Shown piece by piece: positions 40,536 to 47,537 of a DNA stretch of 64,000 nt (its first letter is position 1; each line of letters begins with the position of its first letter). The stretch covers positions 43,551 to 107,550 of the IMG/VR virus record IMGVR_UViG_3300048904_000313; one strand, written 5' to 3'. This stretch comes from a virus. Made by a program: the position numbers and the translations under genes. The notes under the pieces are model-generated. The model did not search any database. It was not told where the DNA came from and worked only from the letters and a program-made list of their open reading frames with translations.

Positions 40536-41011
40536 GTCTTTCCTGTCCACCCCGGAACCACGGTGACGGGGATGTTCTCGTTCTTCCACAGGTCGATGAT
40601 CTGCGGGTTGTCGTCCCAGGCGTGAGTGACGCTGAACCCGCGCAGACGGGCCGCCTTGAGCATCTCCGCCTTGACGATGAAGTCCTTGCGGAAGTCGCGG
40701 TTGCCGCGCATCAGGAGAAGGCTGAAGGGAACGTTGTGACGGTTGAGCCACGTGACGACGGTGCCACGGAACTTCTCGTTCATGCCCGTCATCACGATGA
40801 TGACCTTGCCGGCGACGTGCTGCCGGCGAGCCTCGTCCACCACGTCCTGGTGGGGCGGGCAGATCCCGGTCACGCTGTGGAAGCCGTCGAAGTCGGGCTT
40901 GTCACACTCGACCATGTGTCGGATCGATGAGACGTCGATCAGGGTGCCTTGCACGTCGAAGACAACGGCTTCCGTCATGCTGATGCCCTTCGGGCGGGGA
41001 GTTAAGCTCAT
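40532..41011 (-). CDS. HAD-family phosphatase resembling PNK 3'-phosphatase domain
   Basis: 159 residues. Motif I is FDVQGTLID (residues about 18-26): the nucleophile Asp is present but the second Asp of DxDGT is Gln. Motif II is VIIVMTG; motif III region KDFIVKAEML; motif IV HAWDDNPQIIDLW. The layout matches the C-terminal phosphatase of T4-type polynucleotide kinase, without the kinase half. It could remove 3' phosphates from cleaved RNA, but loss of the usual general acid makes activity uncertain. M1 is preceded by GAGAGGAAGCGAGTC; M12 is an alternative start. Confidence 0.65.
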   Translation of the reverse strand: MSLTPRPKGISMTEAVVFDVQGTLIDVSSIRHMVECDKPDFDGFHSVTGICPPHQDVVDEARRQHVAGKVIIVMTGMNEKFRGTVVTWLNRHNVPFSLLLMRGNRDFRKDFIVKAEMLKAARLRGFSVTHAWDDNPQIIDLWKNENIPVTVVPGWTGKT

Positions 41012-41050
41012 GACTCGCTTCCTCTCTTCTCTTCCTGGCGGGGTGATATC

Positions 41051-41079
41051 AACCTATCAGCTGAGCCGACCGTCGTCCA
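41051..41079 (-). promoter_or_regulatory. promoter TGGACG-17-TAGGTT
   Basis: On the minus strand, -35 TGGACG (41074-41079), exactly 17 bp, -10 TAGGTT (41051-41056), about 40 bases before the HAD phosphatase start. It overlaps the end of the upstream gene. One of at least ten promoters with the same layout. Confidence 0.65.
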
Positions 41080-41581
41080 GGGCCCTCGCCCACTCTCGCA
41101 CCCTGTCCAGGTGACTCGGCGTGAGTCCCTGGAATGGCGCCACGAGGACGAGCAGGAAGTTCTCCACGCCGTTCTCGCTGAGCCACTTGCCGTCGTGCTC
41201 CACGCGCAGCTCATCGTCGAGCCACGCGAACGGCCGGCCAGCGGCGTAGTCGGCGAGGTCCCGCGTCTTCCAGTGCACGCCTGGCCCAGGCGTGCCGCTC
41301 TCGAACCTCACGAACGGCAACTGCGGCAGTCCCACGTGTGGAGCGACCCACTCGTTCGCCTCGTGCTCCCAGGCGGTCCCCCAGACGAGCTCAACTGGCA
41401 GGTCGAGAAGCTGCTCGCCGTGAGCCGGGTTGAGCCAGATCCTGAGGGGCTTGACCCTGGGGTTGGCCCAGCCTGAGGGGCGTGTGCGGTGCGTCGTGAA
41501 CCCCGCAGGGCGCCGCCCGGAGGTGACGGGCGCGGGGTTGAGGACGCCATCGATGTCCAGGAACAGCAGCGGCTTGGTCAT
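41057..41581 (-). CDS. HAD-like hydrolase
   Basis: 174 residues from an ATG at 41581 that overlaps the glycosyltransferase stop. Motif I LLFLDIDGVLNPAP carries both Asp residues. Later FAWLDDELRVEHDG may supply motif III/IV acids. Trp-rich middle (LVWGTAWEHEANEWVAPHVG). Substrate not predictable. The HAD call is from motif I and overall size. Confidence 0.7.
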   Translation of the reverse strand: MTKPLLFLDIDGVLNPAPVTSGRRPAGFTTHRTRPSGWANPRVKPLRIWLNPAHGEQLLDLPVELVWGTAWEHEANEWVAPHVGLPQLPFVRFESGTPGPGVHWKTRDLADYAAGRPFAWLDDELRVEHDGKWLSENGVENFLLVLVAPFQGLTPSHLDRVREWARALDDGRLS

Positions 41582-42879
41582 GCAGCCTCCATGGTGACTT
41601 CGGCACCACCTTGACGGGTGCCCCAACCGTTGTCTCGCAGGGTCAGCAACGCGTAGACACGGATCCACATCAGCAGACCCACGTGAAGCAGTCCGTAGAG
41701 TGGAGCCAAGAGGAACGTGGCGATCCGTTCACCCATGGGCATCCTCGTACGCTGCCCTGGCTCCAGGAACCGAACGGAGCGAGCGTAGCCCAGAAGCATG
41801 GCGTACATCAGGTAGAGCGACCACGTGTTCACGTCTGCCTTGAACGGCGCCATCACGAGAGCGATCAACAACATCGAGGTGAAGGTGAGCCAGCTGGTGA
41901 GCTCGATCAATGAGAGCCAGAAGGCTGGCCGCTGAGCGCGACCAGTCTGGATGACCCAAAGAGACTCACGGAAGAAGCTCTTGGACCACCGCGTCTGCTG
42001 CTTGAGATAGTGCTTCAGCCGCTCCGGCACGAGAGTCCACGCTACGGCTGACGACTGCATGACCACCTGACCGTTCTTCAGGCAGTAGTTCGTGAGTCGT
42101 CGATCGTCACCGTACGTCGCCTCTCGTCCGAGGAACGTCTGACTGAGGAAGTCGTCGAGATTCTCTCGCACCACGCTGCCGCGGTAGAACGCCAGACTGC
42201 CACAGCAACACAGCACAGACTTAAGAAGACCGTACGCCGCACGCTCGAACAGGAACGCGTTGGCGTAGCGGAGGTCGATGAGCCTGGTGAGCACGTTCTT
42301 GCGAGCGTTGAGCGCCAGCACGAGACCGGTGACAGCGTTGACTCGCCGCGAGGCGAACGGCAGCATGCCCTCGTAGACGGCTTCCACGTCGAGCTCCGTG
42401 TCAGAATCCACGCCCAGGTAGACGTCAGCCTTGAAGAACTGACGAATGCCGGCCGCCAACCCGTGGCGCTTGCCTCGATTGAGCTCGAAGGCAATGACGC
42501 GGTAGTCGACACCCATGGCGCGGAACACCGGCTCGTACTCAATCGCGAGGTTGAGAGCCGACTTGTCTGTGGAGCAATCGTCTACCACCGCGATCGCGTT
42601 CGGGAGTCGAGTCTGCCTTCGCAGTGACTCAAGACACTTGCGAAACGCGGTGACATCCTCGTTGTACACCGTCAGCAAGACCGCCACGGTGAGACGAGAC
42701 ACGCGAGCCGCGTCCTTCTCGTTCACCGTGATCGGCTTGTGAGTCAGCGACGCTGCGAGCTTGAGCAGCAGGAGCGTGAATACCGCGACACCGTACCAGG
42801 AGGCGATGTGACCGTGCTCAGCGTAGATGGCAAGAGCCACAATCACCATCATGGTGATGGCGGAGAAGACCCTGCTCAT
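41578..42879 (-). CDS. hyaluronan-synthase-like family 2 glycosyltransferase
   Basis: 433 residues from an ATG at 42879. Two N-terminal membrane segments (residues 5-20, 27-45), a cytosolic GT2 domain with VAVLLTVYNED, VVDDCSTD, DSD at 158-160, GDDR at 257-260 and the processive-synthase motif QQTRW at 294-298, then several C-terminal membrane segments. This is the plan of class I hyaluronan/chitin/NodC synthases, which make and export a polysaccharide. In a phage it may alter the surface of infected cells. A small two-span membrane protein precedes it and overlaps. Confidence 0.85.
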   Translation of the reverse strand: MSRVFSAITMMVIVALAIYAEHGHIASWYGVAVFTLLLLKLAASLTHKPITVNEKDAARVSRLTVAVLLTVYNEDVTAFRKCLESLRRQTRLPNAIAVVDDCSTDKSALNLAIEYEPVFRAMGVDYRVIAFELNRGKRHGLAAGIRQFFKADVYLGVDSDTELDVEAVYEGMLPFASRRVNAVTGLVLALNARKNVLTRLIDLRYANAFLFERAAYGLLKSVLCCCGSLAFYRGSVVRENLDDFLSQTFLGREATYGDDRRLTNYCLKNGQVVMQSSAVAWTLVPERLKHYLKQQTRWSKSFFRESLWVIQTGRAQRPAFWLSLIELTSWLTFTSMLLIALVMAPFKADVNTWSLYLMYAMLLGYARSVRFLEPGQRTRMPMGERIATFLLAPLYGLLHVGLLMWIRVYALLTLRDNGWGTRQGGAEVTMEAA

Positions 42880-43028
42880 CGCTGGCGCCTGGCATAGAAG
42901 CGCGTCCCGACGAGACCGGCTCCCACGAGAACGAAGCAGCCGGCGACGACCCACCAGGGCATCACGAGGCTTCCCACGACGAGAGCACCGGTACCGGTGG
43001 CGGCCAGGGTGCCGTGTCCGTATGGCAT
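42876..43028 (-). CDS. 50-residue membrane protein coupled to the glycosyltransferase
   Basis: MPYGHGTLAATGTGALVVGS followed by LVMPWWVVAGCFVLVGAGL and a basic end (TRFYARRQR): two hydrophobic spans. TGA overlaps the next ATG, so it is co-translated with the glycosyltransferase and may be an accessory subunit. Not recognised. Confidence 0.55.
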   Translation of the reverse strand: MPYGHGTLAATGTGALVVGSLVMPWWVVAGCFVLVGAGLVGTRFYARRQR

Positions 43029-43100
43029 TGAGAGTTCCCTTCACACAGGCCAGGCTTCCGTATCTCTTCCGGTTCCTGGCGCTTCCTTCATGATAGACCC

Positions 43101-43136
43101 ACCGTATCAGACGAAGAGCCTGTTGTAAACAGGCTC
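43101..43136 (-). promoter_or_regulatory. promoter overlapping a 9-bp hairpin
   Basis: Minus strand: -35 TTTACA (43124-43129), 17 bp, -10 TACGGT (43101-43106). A hairpin 43116-43124 / 43128-43136 straddles the -35 box and can end the upstream 43144-43593 transcript. Confidence 0.6.
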
Positions 43137-43143
43137 CGCGTCC

Positions 43144-43593
43144 TCAATCCCACATGCTGCCGAGGTGCTCCGCGAACAGCGCCATGGCTGCCTGGGCCTC
43201 CTTGTACTTCTGCAGCTCACCCTTGGCGTCGAGCTCGTTGTCGAACTTCTGCTCCGCCCACCAGCGCAGTGGGTCCTCGATCTTGTGGAGCAAGTCGTGC
43301 CACTCCTGCTCCTCCATCCCCATCGGGTAGCCAGCGCCCTTGAGACGGAAGTCCGCCACCGCGTCAGCGATCACGAGGCAGATGTACGTGTCGAAGCTGA
43401 TCCAGTCATACCACGAGAAGCCGTGGTTGACGCGCTCTCGCTCGTGACGACGGATCCGACGGGCTCGCTGCCACGGCCACTCCCAGCAGAGCCAGGATGG
43501 CAGGTTCAACCGGTGACGCAGACTGCCGCGTCGCCAGTAGCGCTCCCACTCATAGACGTGGCCGGGCTTGTTGAGCCCCCTCTTTTGCTTCAC
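43144..43593 (-). CDS. 149-residue Trp-rich protein of unknown function
   Basis: Basic, Trp-rich N-terminus (VYEWERYWRRGSLRHRLNLP; WLCWEWPWQRARRIRRHERE) then an acidic helical C-terminus (AMALFAEHLGSMWD). No motif. Follows a 146-residue gene by nine bases and ends at a hairpin. Confidence 0.55.
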   Translation of the reverse strand: MKQKRGLNKPGHVYEWERYWRRGSLRHRLNLPSWLCWEWPWQRARRIRRHERERVNHGFSWYDWISFDTYICLVIADAVADFRLKGAGYPMGMEEQEWHDLLHKIEDPLRWWAEQKFDNELDAKGELQKYKEAQAAMALFAEHLGSMWD

Positions 43594-43601
43594 TGTCCTC
43601 C

Positions 43602-44042
43602 TCAGACTCGGATGACTGACGCGCGACGGGTCTCGACGGCGTTCGAGCGGCTGCCTCGGGCATCGCCGGCCGGCGACCCCTGGGTCTCCCCGATCTTACC
43701 GCCCGAGCCCCCGAGAGCAGCCGCGAGGGCCGCCTCGAGCCCACCCTCGAACTCGGTGTTCTCGACGTCGTCGACGAAGACGCGCGGCGCCTTCATGAAC
43801 CACTGGGTGCGGCCTCGGCGGTACATCTCCACGACAACGCGGAAAGCCTTGCCCTCGCTGTTCGAGCCACGGAACACCATCTCCCAGGTGTTCGAGCGCT
43901 CGGTGGGCTCGATCGAGACGTCGACGGCACTCTTGGGGTCCACGAAGTGCTTGCTGGCCAGGCGGTGGAGAAGCGCTCGCTCCCGCACCAGGTGGCCACG
44001 CAGCGCGGCCGGCAGGCTCTTCTCGTCGATGATCTGCTCCAT
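43602..44042 (-). CDS. 146-residue protein of unknown function
   Basis: MEQIIDEKSLPAALRGHLVR ... with a beta-rich centre (TWEMVFRGSNSEGKAFRVVV) and a Gly/Arg-rich tail (GGSGGKIGETQGSPAGDARG). No family. Separated from the upstream gene by a 13-bp terminator-type hairpin. Confidence 0.55.
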   Translation of the reverse strand: MEQIIDEKSLPAALRGHLVRERALLHRLASKHFVDPKSAVDVSIEPTERSNTWEMVFRGSNSEGKAFRVVVEMYRRGRTQWFMKAPRVFVDDVENTEFEGGLEAALAAALGGSGGKIGETQGSPAGDARGSRSNAVETRRASVIRV

Positions 44043-44060
44043 CAGCCTCTCCTGTCAGGT

Positions 44061-44092
44061 CGGCCCGGTGGTCGTGGGGGACCACCGGGCCG
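44061..44092 (-). terminator. 13-bp hairpin after gene 44107-44709
   Basis: Perfect stem 44061-44073 / 44080-44092 (CGGCCCGGTGGTC type) in the gap between two minus-strand genes, 15 bases past the stop. No long T run, typical of actinophage terminators. Confidence 0.6.
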
Positions 44093-44106
44093 CTTGTCGT
44101 CTCGTG

Positions 44107-44709
44107 TCACTCGCTGACGCCGTCGGACGCGTCCAACGCCTTCTCGATCCGCTTCGCGAGCTCCTCCTTGATGCGGAGCTCCACGATCTCCTCGACCATT
44201 GTCATGGCCTTGTTCGCGTCGTACTTGCCCATCTCGCAGTTGAGGAAGCGAGTGAGCTTGCGGGTGGTGCTCTCCACCGGCGAGAAGTCGATGACACCCG
44301 CCTTCGCCGCCGCGTCGACGGCCTCGGCCCAGACGCCGCACCAGCCCTCATCGTCGGCAAGCTGATCGAGCTCCTTGAAGGACGCGGGCAGCTTCTCGAG
44401 GATGATGATCGCCTGCTGAGCGTACTCGCTGAGGTAGTTCTCGGCGACGAACTTGACGAGCTTGTCATCGGTCTCACCGGCGAGGGTCGCGGCGAGCGCG
44501 TCGAAGTGGTCGTCCTGCGCGTTGTCCGCGGTCCGGAACGCGGTGACCGCCGCCTGGTAGGCCTTCATGGCCTCGTCGCTGGTGTGACGCTCGTAGTAGA
44601 GGTCATTGGAGACGTCTCGCAGCTTCCGCAGCTTAGTCTGGTAAGCGGCGCGTGCCTCGATGTAGCGCTGAACCTCAGGGAGGACCTGCTTCTCCACGGT
44701 CTCGGGCAT
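44107..44709 (-). CDS. 200-residue helical protein of unknown function
   Basis: Start ATG at 44709 (MPETVEKQVLPEVQRYIEAR), with AGGAAGGAACGAGAG just before it; the longer ORF to 44832 enters a structured non-coding stretch. Mostly helical and acidic, two Cys (DEGWCGVWAEA; LNCEMGKYDANK). No motif recognised. It follows the first tRNA segment. Confidence 0.55.
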   Translation of the reverse strand: MPETVEKQVLPEVQRYIEARAAYQTKLRKLRDVSNDLYYERHTSDEAMKAYQAAVTAFRTADNAQDDHFDALAATLAGETDDKLVKFVAENYLSEYAQQAIIILEKLPASFKELDQLADDEGWCGVWAEAVDAAAKAGVIDFSPVESTTRKLTRFLNCEMGKYDANKAMTMVEEIVELRIKEELAKRIEKALDASDGVSE

Positions 44710-44769
44710 CTCTCGTTCCTTCCTCGTTCTCTTCCGATGGCGTAAGCGCCGGGCTCGCCTACTACGAGC

Positions 44770-44832
44770 GTGTCGGGATCTTGCATCGAGGCTCACCGCC
44801 ACGCGGATCTCTCGAAGTTGGCCTCCCGACAC
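44770..44832 (-). ncRNA. structured RNA candidate with 9-bp closing stem
   Basis: Perfect stem 44770-44778 / 44824-44832 closes a 45-base interior, immediately downstream of tRNA-Tyr on the minus strand. Interior lacks tRNA T-loop or the Y-type segments. It could be a transcript end structure or a small RNA. I see no protein here. Confidence 0.4.
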
Positions 44833-44867
44833 CCAGGCGGAGTAAGGGTTTCCGCAGGTACCGGCCG

Positions 44868-44948
44868 TGGATGGGGACGGAGTTGAACCGCCAATGCCGA
44901 AGCGTCTCCTTTACAGGGAGGTGAGTTCACCAATGCTCAAGCCCATCC
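44868..44948 (-). tRNA. tRNA-Tyr (GUA)
   Basis: Acceptor GGATGGG pairs with CCCATCC; anticodon loop CTGTAAA reads GUA; long variable arm (CGCTTCGGCATT), as expected for bacterial Tyr; T loop TTCAACT. CCA not encoded. Confidence 0.85.
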
Positions 44949-44952
44949 AGAG

Positions 44953-45037
44953 CGGAAGAGACAGGATTTGAACCTGCGAGGCTGTTACACCCAACGCCTT
45001 AGCAGAGCGCCACCATAGGCCACTCGGTCACTCTTCC
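44953..45037 (-). tRNA. tRNA-Ser (GCU)
   Basis: Acceptor GGAAGAG / CTCTTCC, discriminator G, anticodon loop CTGCTAA (GCU), long class II variable arm, T loop TTCAAAT. Confidence 0.88.
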
Positions 45038-45039
45038 AG

Positions 45040-45122
45040 CGGAGAGTAAAGGAATCGAACCCTCAGGCTTGCACCTGGCACGGCTTTCGAGACCGCTTGC
45101 CCACCATTGAGCGCTACCCTCC
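45040..45122 (-). tRNA. tRNA-Ser (CGA)
   Basis: Acceptor GGAGGGT / ACTCTCC with one G-U, anticodon loop CTCGAAA (CGA), long variable arm, T loop TTCGATT, discriminator G. Confidence 0.88.
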
Positions 45123-45142
45123 AAGACTATGAAGTTGTTGAG

Positions 45143-45216
45143 AGCCGGTGACAGGACTCGAACCTGCAACCACTCACTTACGAGGCGAGTGCTCTACCAG
45201 TTGAAGCTACACCGGC
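45143..45216 (-). tRNA. tRNA-Thr (CGU)
   Basis: Acceptor GCCGGTG / CACCGGC, discriminator U, anticodon loop CTCGTAA (CGU), T loop TTCGAGT; normal type I cloverleaf. Confidence 0.88.
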
Positions 45217-45225
45217 ACGGTAAAG

Positions 45226-45299
45226 TAGGACCGGCGGGGATTGAACCCGCGACCTCCACGTTATCAGCGTGGCGCTCTAACCGACTGAGCTACGGTCCT
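45226..45299 (-). tRNA. tRNA-Ile (GAU)
   Basis: Acceptor AGGACCG / CGGTCCT, anticodon stem CCACG/CGTGG with loop CTGATAA (GAU), T loop TTCAATC. Canonical cloverleaf. Confidence 0.9.
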
Positions 45300-45431
45300 G
45301 ACGGAAGGGGTGGAGGGTGGTTGCGCACCCAGAGCCTCCACTGCACCTCCAGTGACTTTCTGCGAGAGCCGGCTGAGACCAATCCGGCACCTTCTGGCTC
45401 ACCAGGGTGATCAGCTCCCCGGTGTCCCGCG
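45300..45431 (-). other. 132-base gap with hairpins, no tRNA recognised
   Basis: Between tRNA-Ile and tRNA-Lys. On the minus strand it holds TCACC/GGTGA and CACTG/CAGTG hairpins and GATTGGTCTCAGCCGGC, which carries the GGTCT seen at the 3' end of the Y-like RNAs, but no matching 5' partner. Possibly a decayed Y-like element. No tRNA T loop, no ORF. Confidence 0.35.
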
Positions 45432-45504
45432 TGGATCCAGCAGGGCTCGAACCTGCGACACGCCGGTTAAGAGCCGGCTGCTCTGCCAACTGAGCTATGA
45501 ATCC
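45432..45504 (-). tRNA. tRNA-Lys (CUU)
   Basis: Acceptor GGATTCA / TGGATCC, anticodon stem GCCGG/CCGGC with loop CTCTTAA (CUU), T loop TTCGAGC. Confidence 0.9.
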
Positions 45505-45509
45505 CTACG

Positions 45510-45583
45510 TGGATCTGACAGGACTTGAACCTGCAACATCCTGTATGCAAAACAGGCGCTCTACCAGTTGGAGCTACAGACCC
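45510..45583 (-). tRNA. tRNA-Ala (UGC)
   Basis: Acceptor GGGTCTG / CAGATCC contains the G3-U70 pair that identifies alanine; anticodon loop TTTGCAT (UGC); T loop TTCAAGT. Confidence 0.9.
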
Positions 45584-45593
45584 AGGATGGCAA

Positions 45594-45683
45594 CCAGGCA
45601 GTCGCGCTTCCCCTCAGGGGCCGACTCCCCCTCCGCACGTACGACCCGCCACAGTCGCAAGAGGTTGTCGGCTGACTACCTGG
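45594..45683 (-). ncRNA. structured RNA candidate between tRNA-Ala and tRNA-Arg
   Basis: Ten-bp closing stem 45594-45603 / 45674-45683 (one G-U), an inner 6-bp stem 45620-45625 / 45667-45672, and a CCCC TGA GGGG hairpin at about 45610-45620. No T loop, no ORF. Likely a small structured RNA carried in the tRNA transcript; no family recognised. Confidence 0.45.
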
Positions 45684-45697
45684 CCATCAGTGTAACG

Positions 45698-45770
45698 TGG
45701 ACCCAGCAGGATTTGAACCTGCGACCTCCGCATCCGTAGTACGGCGCTCTATCCGCTGAGCTATGAGTCC
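45698..45770 (-). tRNA. tRNA-Arg (ACG)
   Basis: Acceptor GGACTCA / TGGGTCC, anticodon loop CTACGGA (ACG), T loop TTCAAAT. Canonical cloverleaf. Confidence 0.88.
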
Positions 45771-45861
45771 TGGCGGGTGACACCCTCCTCACCTTGAGGG
45801 CGCCACCCTTATGAGTGGTAATGCCGATCTTACCCGTACACAGTCGCTGCTGGTCTTAGTT

Positions 45862-45962
45862 TAACACCATGCGCCGTTGCCGTTACGACCACCGAGTCTC
45901 GAAGTGACCCGGAGGGGACTCGAACCCCTATCTCTCGGTGATGGATCCAGTGCAGTCGATTA
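45862..45962 (-). ncRNA. permuted tRNA-like locus (acceptor halves in reversed order)
   Basis: On the minus strand a T arm (AGGGG TTCGAGT CCCCT) leads to acceptor 3' strand CCGGGTC-A at 45905-45912; six bases later comes its perfect partner GACTCGG at 45892-45898, followed by a D-arm-like GTCG/CGGC hairpin. So the tRNA halves are in the order 3' half then 5' half. The anticodon arm is not clear. Ends are approximate. The linear alternative (pairing with the upstream acceptor strand) has a mismatch. Confidence 0.55.
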
Positions 45963-45990
45963 CGGGATCATCGGTGGTGCTTCAAGCTGG

Positions 45991-46118
45991 AGCGAGAACT
46001 TGAGCCTGACGCTCGCCGCTGCCTCTGCCAGTTGGGCTACCGGGGCTCGTGGTGCCCCGGGGAGGTCTCGAACCTCCACTGTCACGGTGAGAGCTGAGCT
46101 TAAGCCTGAGCTTCAGCT
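45991..46118 (-). ncRNA. permuted tRNA-like locus with twin 15-base-loop hairpins
   Basis: Minus strand order: hairpin (AGCTGA/TCAGCT, 15-base loop), variable-arm-like hairpin, T arm GGAGG TTCGAGA CCTCC, acceptor 3' strand CCGGGGC-A (46053-46060), six-base linker, acceptor 5' strand GCCCCGG (46040-46046, perfect 7 bp), D arm GCCCAACTGGCAGAGGC, then a second hairpin (GGCGAG/CTCGCT, 15-base loop). Both 15-base loops share CAGGCTYAAG, resembling Leu anticodon loops. It is a circularly permuted tRNA or tRNA mimic; function unknown. Confidence 0.6.
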
Positions 46119-46308
46119 TTACCAGGAGGGCCTCCTGGCATCCGGTCGCTCAACCGGTAACCTACCCATACACACCGCCTTTGGGTGGCATGGGCAGGAG
46201 TCTAGGGGTGTTGCCGCCCGCGCGTCTCTGCCTTCTTGACTGGAAGGCGTACGCCAGCCGTCTTTCAGGCGGGGGCCGGCCGGCGGAGCCAGCGCGGGCG
46301 GCGGCTCA
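46119..46308 (-). other. 190-base leader with two hairpins, no gene seen
   Basis: Between gene 46309-47043 and the first RNA segment. Minus-strand hairpins CCAGGAGG/CCTCCTGG and CCGGT/ACCGG are visible at about 46125-46158. No ORF with convincing composition and no tRNA. Confidence 0.4.
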
Positions 46309-47043
46309 TCAGGCCAGCAGCCGATCGAACACAAACTTGCCGGCGGTCTGCTGCGTGACCTCGTGGCGGTTTGCCTCCTCGACGGCATGCTTGACGGCGT
46401 CGATGAAGACGTTCACCCGCTCCAGGAGCTCGTCGCGGCGAGCGCGACTCATGGCTCCGGAGAGCTTGGTGGTGGTCCACTCGCCCACGATCTCGTCGGA
46501 GGTGAAGACCTCGGTCTGAGCGGGGTGCCGATCCGTGGCGGGGTACTTCACCAGGACCTGCGGGACCTTCTTGGTCTTGAAGGAGCCGACCGGCTGCGTA
46601 CGGTACAGCGCGGTGTCGTAGTCGAGCTCCCACACCTCGGAGGGGTCCAGGGTCGGAACCTTCGAGATCATGGTGCGGAAGTCGACCAGCTGCTTCTCGA
46701 GGAAGAGCAGGAACGGCACCGGCGCGGTGAGAAACGGGGTGTCCTCGCCCGGGAGCCGGATGCTGCCTCGTGCCTGCGTGTTGGCGACGTCCTTCGTCAG
46801 CGTGACGTCGATCAGCTGCGAGAGCTTGGTCGCCACGAGGTTCAGGTCGTCGGCCACATGACGCTGGACGACCACGCCCTCGTCGGGGTACCGGTCACCC
46901 TCCTCGTCGCGCGGCTTGTAGGTCTTGGAGAAGCCACCGTAGAGGGCGGGCTTCTGGAGGTTGTGGTAGACCGCGGTGACGTCGTTGTTGATGCGGCTCT
47001 TCTGGCCCTTTTCAGCAGCGACGATCTGGTTCAGCTGGGTCAA
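46309..47043 (-). CDS. 244-residue protein of unknown function upstream of the tRNA segment
   Basis: MTQLNQIVAAEKGQKSRINN ... Soluble alpha/beta protein with motifs KTYKPRDEEGDRYPDEG and ELDYDTALYRTQPVGSFKTK. It has its own promoter (47.1 kb) and is followed by the tRNA run, so may be co-transcribed. I recall similar conserved proteins in large actinophages but cannot name a function. Confidence 0.6.
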   Translation of the reverse strand: MTQLNQIVAAEKGQKSRINNDVTAVYHNLQKPALYGGFSKTYKPRDEEGDRYPDEGVVVQRHVADDLNLVATKLSQLIDVTLTKDVANTQARGSIRLPGEDTPFLTAPVPFLLFLEKQLVDFRTMISKVPTLDPSEVWELDYDTALYRTQPVGSFKTKKVPQVLVKYPATDRHPAQTEVFTSDEIVGEWTTTKLSGAMSRARRDELLERVNVFIDAVKHAVEEANRHEVTQQTAGKFVFDRLLA

Positions 47044-47098
47044 CTCACTTCCCTTCTCTTCGTTCCTGAGTGCTTGTTGTGCTTGCCTGACGTTAGAA

Positions 47099-47127
47099 AC
47101 AGTACCAGTTGCTGACTCGTTCGTCCA
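47099..47127 (-). promoter_or_regulatory. promoter TGGACG-17-TACTGT
   Basis: Minus strand -35 TGGACG at 47122-47127, 17 bp, -10 TACTGT at 47099-47104, about 55 bases ahead of the 244-residue gene and possibly the first tRNA segment. Confidence 0.7.
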
Positions 47128-47135
47128 ACTGGGTT

Positions 47136-47468
47136 TCAGCCGAACTCGCGGCCATCCCGCGGGTTGCGAAGCTCTCGCACCTCAGCCTCGAGGTGGCGGA
47201 CCTGCTCCTCCAGGGTCGCCACGCGCTCCTTGTCGGAGACGGCCGCGATCTGATCGTCGATCTCCTCGAGAGAGCGCTCCACGTTGGAGATCTGGAACTT
47301 CAAGCTCCGCACGCGGTCTTGGGCAGCCTGGAGCTCCCGCCGACGGGCGTCGAGGTTGCCCTCCTCCCGCTCCTTGGCGCGAAGCAGGTCAGCCAGGGTA
47401 GGCTTCGCTCGCTCCATCCGCATGACCACGCTGACGGTGGTTGGGATGTTCGGTGGCAGCTGTGCCAT
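47136..47468 (-). CDS. 110-residue coiled-coil protein
   Basis: ATG at 47468 (MAQLPPNIPTTVSVVMRMER), then about 80 residues of uninterrupted charged helix (LRAKEREEGNLDARRRELQA; SNVERSLEEIDDQIAAVSDK; EEQVRHLEAEVRELRNP). Function unknown. Preceded by a 12-bp hairpin. Confidence 0.6.
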   Translation of the reverse strand: MAQLPPNIPTTVSVVMRMERAKPTLADLLRAKEREEGNLDARRRELQAAQDRVRSLKFQISNVERSLEEIDDQIAAVSDKERVATLEEQVRHLEAEVRELRNPRDGREFG

Positions 47469-47495
47469 GCTCTTCTCCGTTCTCGCACCACCTAA

Positions 47496-47522
47496 GGCCG
47501 GCACCGCGTGGCGGTGCCGGCC
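47496..47522 (-). terminator. 12-bp hairpin with 3-base loop
   Basis: Perfect stem 47496-47507 / 47511-47522 (GGCCGGCACCGC type) between two minus-strand genes, 16 bases after the 66-residue gene's stop. Strong GC stem without T run. Confidence 0.65.
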
Positions 47523-47537
47523 AAAGATGATCTCGTG

